A stretch of 64,000 nt of DNA. Source: Chloranthus sessilifolius. Its lineage: Eukaryota; Streptophyta; Magnoliopsida; Chloranthales; Chloranthaceae. The notes beneath the pieces are model-generated. The model did no database searches. It saw only the letters and a list, made by a program, of their open reading frames with translations, and was not told the origin of the DNA. The stretch is from contig CM037597.1 of the NCBI GenBank assembly GCA_021018995.1, positions 10,615,299 through 10,679,298 of the forward strand, given 5' to 3'. Below are positions 57,407 through 64,000 of this stretch, piece by piece. Position 1 is the first letter of the stretch. Every line of letters begins with the position of its first letter. A program made the translations under genes and the position numbers.

Positions 57407-58168
57407 TAATAATGAGAAAAGTACTAGAAAAAGCCCCAAAAATTGTTTGGCCACCATTTTGGTGAGATTTTTTTTTTTATTATCAGATGGCTTTCATGCA
57501 CCCTCAATATGGACGACATTGAGGCGCTTAGTTACTTTTTGAAATCCGAAATTTGCCTTTTAACCCCTGGAATAAAATGAAAAGATTCCCAAAAAACTAA
57601 ACCCTAGTTCTTCTTCTCCGGCGAACACCAAACTCTATCAAACCGATGAAGGATCTAGGTTTTGCATGGTTCTTCTTCTCCGACGAACACCAAACCTTAG
57701 TAGTTCTTCTTCTCCGGTGAATACCAAACCCTATCAAACCGATGGAGGATCTGAGTTTTGCATGGTTCTTCTTCTCCGGCGAACACCTAACCCTACAAAC
57801 CCTAGTTCTTCTTCTCCAGTGAACACCAAAAAACCCATCACCGGAGAAACCCATCTCTCGAAATAGATATGGATCGAGATCGGTTGTATCTGAGAAACCC
57901 ATCGTCGGAGAAACCGATGGATTTTTTTGCAGTTGCGAAATTGAATCGGCGGAAGAAATCCCTCGACAAAAAAACTCATCACCGGGTTTTTCGTGATTTT
58001 TATAGAGGGGGTAATATGGTAATTGCATATAAGACAATTAGTGGACTGTTGTGCTCAGACGCCTAGGCAAACGGCGCTGGAGCGTTATATGGGAACAAAA
58101 TGGCGCACAGGTTTATTTGGTGATAATAAAGGCACCGGGGGCCATTGTGTAAAAATCCCTATAATTAT
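57407..58168. mobile_element. ~750-bp insertion with repeated TTCTTCTTCTCCGGCGAACA units
   Basis: Absent from the matching place in the left copy (32980-32990). It contains five copies of a TTCTTCTTCTCCGGCGAACA/CCAAACC-type motif between 57607 and 57825, arranged in ~80-100-bp units with TATCAAACCGATGGAGGATC and TTTTGCATGGTTC. The frames on either strand (66 codons +, 146 codons -) are repetitive translations of this array, not recognisable proteins. Its right edge reads GGGGGCCATTGTGTAAAAATC. Possibly a DNA transposon that captured and amplified a host gene piece; unproven. Confidence 0.55.
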
Positions 58169-58900
58169 TTTGGGTGTCCCAAGCATGCGCTTAGACTAAT
58201 TCCTAAGGATGTGTTTGGGATTATTCTTTGGTGGCAAAGAGCAGCTCACTTAAAAGAGCAGGTTTAAATTGCTCTTTTAAAGATACTCGAACTTTGCTCT
58301 TTCACTCTCCATGCTAAGAGCACTTACAACAAAACACAGTACCATATTAAATTGCTCTCACCCAAAGTAAAGAGCTGCTATTTTCCTCCAAAGAGCAATC
58401 CCAAGCACAACCTAAAGGATGCCCTTGCCCTTACCATGCCACAAGTATACCTCATAGAGGAGTCACTAGTAGAACTCACGAACCTCAGAAGCAAACCCCA
58501 GTCATCAATCATTGCCACCATAGTAACAAAAAACTCCGTTTTCTATTAAAATATATGTATAAAACTTATATTTTTCGAGAAACATACAAAAAGCCATTTT
58601 ATAGAAAAAAAAAAAAAAAAAAAAGGAAATGTCACCTTTTTTTTTTCGTTTCTCTTTCCTGTCCCTTTCTTTTCCCTTAGAATTTTTTGTCCTTTGTTTT
58701 CCTAATTTTTTTCTTGTGGTTTTATTCCCATACATCATTTTTGAGGTGGGCAAAAACATCACTAGCATTGGTTTGTAACGATAAGGTGGACCACCTTGCT
58801 ATAATTGGGGCTGATATGAGTCCCAATAGCATTAGAAAGGATCATTATCCACCGTCCAACATGTGGTTGAAGCAGAAAAAAAAAATTTACTGTTTTGACT

Positions 58901-59234
58901 AAATTTTCCCCAAGATTTTAACCACAAAAGACTGTTTTTAATTTATTTTTATGAATTAGGTACATGGTATATAATCTCAAAAAGGGTGTTGTTTTCGGAT
59001 CACCTATGTTTCGCGTGGCATGTGATACGAGTTTGAGCACATGGGTTTATCCAAGCATTGGAACTCATATAGACAGACCCTTATTATTATTATTATTATT
59101 ATTATTATGAATATATGAGATAAGGAATCTTTGGATAGATCCTAAGATAGCCACATAAAGGGAAACAAGATTCTTGTTCAAATTGGAGATCTTACAAGAA
59201 CGCTATCCCCCTGTTAAGAAGAAGCAAGTCATCA
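58901..59234. other. Upstream region of the second DUF247 gene
   Basis: Contains an (ATT)n microsatellite (59085-59108) followed by GAATATATGAGATAAGG (59109-59125), a possible weak TATA region ~115 bp before the ATG. Nothing else recognised. Confidence 0.45.
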
Positions 59235-60878
59235 ATGGAAGGTGCCATGAAGTCAGTTGCAGATAGTGAAGAACAACGCCAATGGGTGGAGCAACTCCAA
59301 TGGGAGCTCGATGAAGGACCCGACGAGGAAGATGATGTCGTCGAACAAATACCCATCACAATCTTCAATGTGCCCAAAACCCTACTTTTGCTCAAACCAG
59401 AAGCCTACATTCCCCAGGAAGTGTCCATAGGCCCTTACCATCACCAGCGACCGGAACTCCACGAGATGGAGAGGTACAAGGTGTCTTCGGCGAAACATAT
59501 CCAAAAACAACTCCTCAACCTCAAATTCCGTAACATTGTCCAAAGATTCACTGCGCTCGAACGCAATATCCGTGCCTTCTACCATAAAAACTTGGAATTG
59601 GATGGAGAAGCGCTAGCATGGCAATCAGCTGTCGATGCCGCTTTTTTGTTAGAGTTCCTACTGTCTTATGTTGGAAAAGGATCGGCCCTCGCCCTCTGTA
59701 GTGTATCTTCTCGGATGTTTCATTTGTTTGAATGCAATAAAAGGAAATCGGTGGGACGCGCGATCCTTAGAGATATAATCATGTTGGAGAACCAAATCCC
59801 TCTCTTTTTAGTTGTCGGGCTACTCAATTTCTACAAACCCGAAAGCTCGAACGAAATTCTAGTTGAGATGTTGATGGGTCTTTTTAAAGATTTATCGCCC
59901 ATCAAGGATATTGCTAACTTCCCTCATAACAAAGAAGAACTCCAAAAAAGAGCTCACTTGCTAGAGTTTCTCTACTACGTACTCGTGCCTACTCATTGTG
60001 GAGGATCAGAAATCATCGATATTGAAGTTCGAGTGGAAGAGAGGGGAGATGATGATAGAGGGTGTTGTGGGAAATCCTATAATTTTGTATTGAATGTGGT
60101 ATCGGCGCCCATCCATTTTCTCGGAGGGCTTCTACGATCGAAGCAATTCACCATTTTCTTGGACCTTCCGCAGAGAATACGAAACCGCATCCGCCGTGTA
60201 AATCCCGCAAATGACCCCTATCAAAACCTCATCACTTCCGTCAAAGAGGTGACGAAGGAGGCACAGAGCACAAATCCCCAAGATCCGATCGAGGCTCCAT
60301 TGGTCGATGAGATTACGATCCCGAGCGTCACCGAGCTCTCTAGTGTTGGAATTAAATTTTCTCCTGCGAAGGGTGGCTTGGAAACTGTCAAGTTTGATAA
60401 GGCTTCCTGTACATTCTATCTTCCAACTATGGATTTGGACGATAACTCTGAAGTAGTAATTCGGAATCTCATAGCATATGAGGCGAATGTGGCACCGGAT
60501 GCCACAGTGTTCACCCGCTACATTGAATTGATGAACGGTATTATCGATAACGAAGGGGATGTGAAGTTGTTGACGGAGAGGAGGGTCCTATTGAACCATC
60601 TAAAGACGGATGCTGAAGCCGCAAATCTTTTGAATGGTATGACTAAATCCGTAACAACGACGAAGGTGCCCGTTTTGGACAAGCTTATAGAAGAGATCAA
60701 TGGTTATTATTCATCACAATGGAGAGTTAAGATCAAGCGGTTAATGAAAAAGTATGTGTTTGGCTCATGGCCATTGCTAACTTTCATAGCTGCCAACGTT
60801 ATGTTGGTGATGAGCGCAGTGGATACCTTTTGCTCCTTCTACGAGTGCTCTAAGTGGCCATCCTACAACCAAAACTGA
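59235..60878 (+). CDS. DUF247 / UPF0481 family membrane protein (paralogue 2)
   Basis: An intact, intronless 547-codon frame. Acidic N-terminus (ELDEGPDEEDDVVEQ), VSIGPYHH (residues 63-70), ELHEMERYK (74-82), MLENQIPLF (183-191), Cys/Gly patch (GDDDRGCCGKS, about 270-280), conserved DATVFTRY and NEGDVKLL, and a C-terminal hydrophobic helix (about 511-534) with a short SYNQN tail. ATG 59235 is chosen because it gives an N-terminus collinear with the paralogue; the internal Met at residue 5 is a possible alternative. It diverges from the gene at 6256-7881 mainly at the N-terminus and in the 240-330 region. Expected C-terminally membrane-anchored; biochemical role unknown. No transposon sequence inside. 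Confidence 0.96.
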   Translation: MEGAMKSVADSEEQRQWVEQLQWELDEGPDEEDDVVEQIPITIFNVPKTLLLLKPEAYIPQEVSIGPYHHQRPELHEMERYKVSSAKHIQKQLLNLKFRNIVQRFTALERNIRAFYHKNLELDGEALAWQSAVDAAFLLEFLLSYVGKGSALALCSVSSRMFHLFECNKRKSVGRAILRDIIMLENQIPLFLVVGLLNFYKPESSNEILVEMLMGLFKDLSPIKDIANFPHNKEELQKRAHLLEFLYYVLVPTHCGGSEIIDIEVRVEERGDDDRGCCGKSYNFVLNVVSAPIHFLGGLLRSKQFTIFLDLPQRIRNRIRRVNPANDPYQNLITSVKEVTKEAQSTNPQDPIEAPLVDEITIPSVTELSSVGIKFSPAKGGLETVKFDKASCTFYLPTMDLDDNSEVVIRNLIAYEANVAPDATVFTRYIELMNGIIDNEGDVKLLTERRVLLNHLKTDAEAANLLNGMTKSVTTTKVPVLDKLIEEINGYYSSQWRVKIKRLMKKYVFGSWPLLTFIAANVMLVMSAVDTFCSFYECSKWPSYNQN

Positions 60879-61142
60879 ATGGTATTCCTTCTATTCTTTC
60901 TTATTGTGATTAAGTTATTTCTATATCAAATGATAGAAGTTGAAAATTTAAGGGTGTGCTCTATAGAGGCATCATAAGGTTTTCAAGGTTCGGAAAACAC
61001 CTTTTTTATTTATCGGTTGGTTAGGAAACACCTTGTTTTTATAGGATTCAGCCATTGAATCCTGTAAAATGCTATAATACAGAAACCAGGAAGGCCCTTG
61101 AAGTGTGCGCATGGCATCTGTAATAGAGAATAGAAGATATAT
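60879..61142. other. 3' flank of the second DUF247 gene
   Basis: AT-rich, includes a TTTCTTATTGTGATTAAG stretch just after the stop. No canonical AATAAA noted. Ends at the start of a long LTR. Confidence 0.45.
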
Positions 61143-64000
61143 TGTAACAACCCGGATTTTTAGATTTTATTTTAACGGTGTTAGATGATGCACCACACTA
61201 TGTACTGTGCTAACGCTCCACATCAGAATCGAAACCCACCCTTTAAAATAGAACATTTAAAATTTTTCCCATATCAAAATTAGACTCATTGCGAAGTGCT
61301 CGTCGATACGATTCCAACGATATATAATTTGACGACTTCTGACAAGAATATAAAAAGTTATGCCCATTTTAAGTGATCAAGCAAGTTAAAGGGTATAATT
61401 GTAATTTCGGGAGAGAAACACCAATTGCTTTGGTGCTTATGCAAAATGCTGTAACTAAACCTTTTCTCAAGCTATGCAAGTTACGTATGAATTCTTATTC
61501 CTTGTAAAAATCTTCTATTCTATTAAATCTCTACGAAAAGTGTTAATTAGAGTTGACCTAAAATTTTATACCATTATAAATAAAACTTTAAAAGCTCTCT
61601 ATTCTCTATAATAAAAAATCATTCTCTCTGAAGACCTAGACGAACCGACGCCTTGGGAATCGACCTTTTCAACTCGAATCGCCGTTGATCTTCCGTTCAC
61701 TCTTCAAGAGGTGGGTACCCATCAATTCATATTGTTCTTCTCAGATCTCGTCGCATAGGATGCATTCGATCGCGCATCGACGGGTTTAAAAATCTTATTT
61801 AAACCAAAATATCTCATAAATTAATAAATCTATATATTTAATATATGCTTTCCCTTGGAAGTTGTATATTTTGTAAATTTGATTTATATGTTATTTATCT
61901 TTTCTTTTCAAAAATCCCTTTTGTTTGAGCCATTAATATTTTACCTTATATTAGGTCTGTATATTTAATATGTTTACTTCCTCTTTTATGTATGTAAAAT
62001 TAATTAAATTATAATATTTATAATTTGATAGATTGACTTAATTGGCATAATATCATATTGATATTAGTTATTTCCAAATCTATATAGTATAAATTTATCC
62101 TTCTACTAAGACTATAATAATATATATTATTGTTGCAAGTTTATATTATTATTTATTTAAAACTAATTAAGCCCAAAAATTAAATTATATTTTTATTTTA
62201 TTTAAATAAATAATAGATTACACCAACTTAAAGTTTCGGGTCTGAACTTGCGGCTACGAACTCGAATTCACGTCCATGAACCCGACCTCGCGACCATTAA
62301 TGCACCTATCTCGGTATTTTGGTCATAACGTTTTACTCCGACCTCGGATTAATGCGATTCTTGCGGCATTGGAAAGAAGACAGCGAGCTTTACAACTTTG
62401 TGTGAAATATCCATTTCACAAATCTAACGTTTTAGAGGTCAAAATAGAGCAACAGGTCGGGTTTAATTTTGAATGAATCAAGGCTATTCGAATTCAATAT
62501 TATTTTCTAATTCTCATGACCAAAGTACCTGTGTATATTATATCATAAGGTCTGTCGATCGATGGTCATGATAAATTATAACTTAATATATATAAATACT
62601 ATTTAATTTAATTATCTAATTATTATATATATATATATCTCAATTTTATCGTTTCAACGCGACCTCTTCGATAATACAAAGTGTTAGAACTTCGATACCT
62701 TTATGAAATCGAACTCTGACTTTTACGATTATCGAAATCATACTTATAACTCTATTCTATAATTATATTGGTGTGGTATGTAAATAAATATAAATATAAG
62801 CATAATCAAAATCTAAGTATAAACGGTTCTGTATGTGTGATACTTTTGTATTTGTAATTTAATCAATTTATACGAGTTAAGAATATGTTAGATCATGAGT
62901 ACGAGAGTTTATGAGATCATGCCTACGCTTGAGCGTGGTGATTCGCTGAGATGGTATCGAAGCGAGGAATACACCATATTCACATGCCTTACAACTCATG
63001 GTGGAATGGGACCCATGACGAGTCGGGTGAGTGTGAATTCAGTGTAACTTCATATACGGTGGCATATACAGTGATCCTATCACCCCTAGTTTTAATACGA
63101 GAGGATAAGATATGAGATATGATATGAGAATCGGGCGTTGGGCCTTTAGCTGTGGTGAGGTTTCTTTTACGGTCATGTGAAACTCAGAATATTAGCGTCC
63201 ATGTACGGTTGCAACACTTCTATGGTAGTATAAACTATCACACGAAGTACATCCAGGTTACTACGAAACCTTTTCTTGGGAAGCGTGAATTATAAAGGTT
63301 GTCTCACTATAGTTTGTCATAGGATTAAGTATAAGAGTATGAGATAAGATAAGTTATGATTCGAGTATGATAATAAGACATCGCTGTGTAGGCCAGCAAA
63401 AGATAAAGAACTTAAGTCTCTGTACGTGCCGTTCCTTGCATAGCCACCATAAGGGCAACAACGTCTTTCAGCCAAGACGGATATCTGAGAGAGATTATGA
63501 GTATGAGTGCGTTATGAGTGAGTTTGGCCATTATGTCTCCTCATTGGCTAGGTGGTGGAGTATAAGTATGACACGAGGGAGTTATAATATGGTGGTATGA
63601 TACTATGTTGAGCCTCCCATAGTAGCTCGAGCAGTGACTCTGGCACAGGTCGTTTAGGATTTCACTAGTATGTTAGTTACGCTCATGCGATGTACAGACG
63701 TATGTGCGAGAATGATAATAAGACATGATATAATATGTTATGAGATATGGTAAGGTACGTTAGGATATGAGTGTCTAGATCATGGTCTTGCATTTATGAT
63801 ATGATATGAGTTTTACGATATACATGTGATTTTGTCTTCCTTTTGCTATCTGCTTTGAGATATTATGTTTATCATTCACAAGATGCACCCACAATGCACC
63901 TGAGTAGTATGGGGTGGATTGGTGGTGTATCCCACTGAGTTTACGTGACTGAGTAAACTCATCCCACAATAATCTAATAGTTGCAAGTGATTTCGCTGGT
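61143..64000 (+). mobile_element. Long gypsy-type LTR, cut by the window end
   Basis: Starts TGTAACAACCCGGATTTTTAG, the typical beginning of plant Tekay/Del-like LTRs, after an ATATAT flank. Internal features fit: a TTGCGAAG...ACGATTCCAACGA stretch (61290-61320) ending in AAAAAGTTATGCCCATTTT, and a GTGTATCCCACTGAGTTTAC segment near 63930, where related LTRs have their 'CACTGAGCTTA' promoter-distal part. An antisense copy of the ~80-bp module lies at 62320-62400. No end is reached, so the LTR is at least 2.86 kb. No credible gene inside. Confidence 0.75.

Larger units (their letters stand above)
56309..58900. repeat. Right copy of the tandem duplication, second part
   Basis: Collinear with 31924-33903: GTATCGG-family repeat, TGGTACACGTG region, ACGTGGAGCTCC region, 'TTTGGGATTATTCTTT' segment. 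It contains two insertions absent from the left copy (57094-57254 and about 57407-58168). Ends near TGTTTTGACT (58899), beyond which the sequence has no counterpart. No gene. Confidence 0.88.

Noticed and set aside
57597..58037. 146-codon minus-strand frame with Arg-rich repeats
   Set aside because: The repeats come from the DNA-level TTCTTCTTCTCCGG array; no recognised domain, and the segment is a copy-specific insertion.
59043..59125. Strong promoter for the second DUF247 gene
   Set aside because: Only an (ATT)n tract and a weak ATATAT match are present; no convincing TATA box or CT-rich leader as in the first gene.

Overview
The window looks like nuclear DNA of a flowering plant. It is AT-rich, has two intronless plant-specific DUF247 (UPF0481) genes and is otherwise filled with plant-type LTR retrotransposons, solo LTRs, MITEs and AT/CT microsatellites. 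I cannot name the species; no rRNA, tRNA or organelle-like gene was recognised.

Layout. 1-6.2 kb: repeat debris. 6256-7881 (-): intact DUF247 gene with a TATA box. 8-16 kb: a cluster of small DNA transposons (a hAT MITE with an 8-bp target duplication, a Mutator-like foldback, a CACTA MITE with a 3-bp duplication, another foldback). 16.4-20.5 kb: decayed Ty1/copia element whose integrase region was partly duplicated and then hit by an LTR element now reduced to a solo LTR (18111-19772, TSD TTAGG). 20.7-29.6 kb: three long Ty3/gypsy-type LTRs, two of them clean solo LTRs. 30.36-31.73 kb: another solo LTR (TSD CAATA). About 30.7-58.9 kb: a direct tandem duplication of a ~3.2-kb segment. The right copy was split by a Sirevirus-like copia element (35112-56308, minus strand, TSD CCGAT). 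That element carries a solo LTR (38286-39229), and a 10.2-kb Athila-like gypsy element (about 45883-56113, plus strand) sits inside its own 5' LTR. 59235-60878 (+): second intact DUF247 gene. From 61143 to the window end: the start of another long gypsy-type LTR.

The two DUF247 genes are paralogues pointing away from each other, with about 51 kb of transposons between them. Every retrotransposon reading frame is broken by stops, frameshifts or deletions, so only the two DUF247 genes look able to make full-length protein. The insertions can be ordered: solo LTR 30359-31728, then tandem duplication, then CACTA MITE and Sirevirus in the right copy, then the Athila element in the Sirevirus LTR.

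The most unusual pattern is that several different LTR families here carry arrays of short perfect palindromes (TTGATCGATCAA, TCAATCGATTGA, GGTCGATGCATCGACC, CTCGCGCGAG). In several cases these lie near a shared ~80-bp module, which occurs in both orientations.
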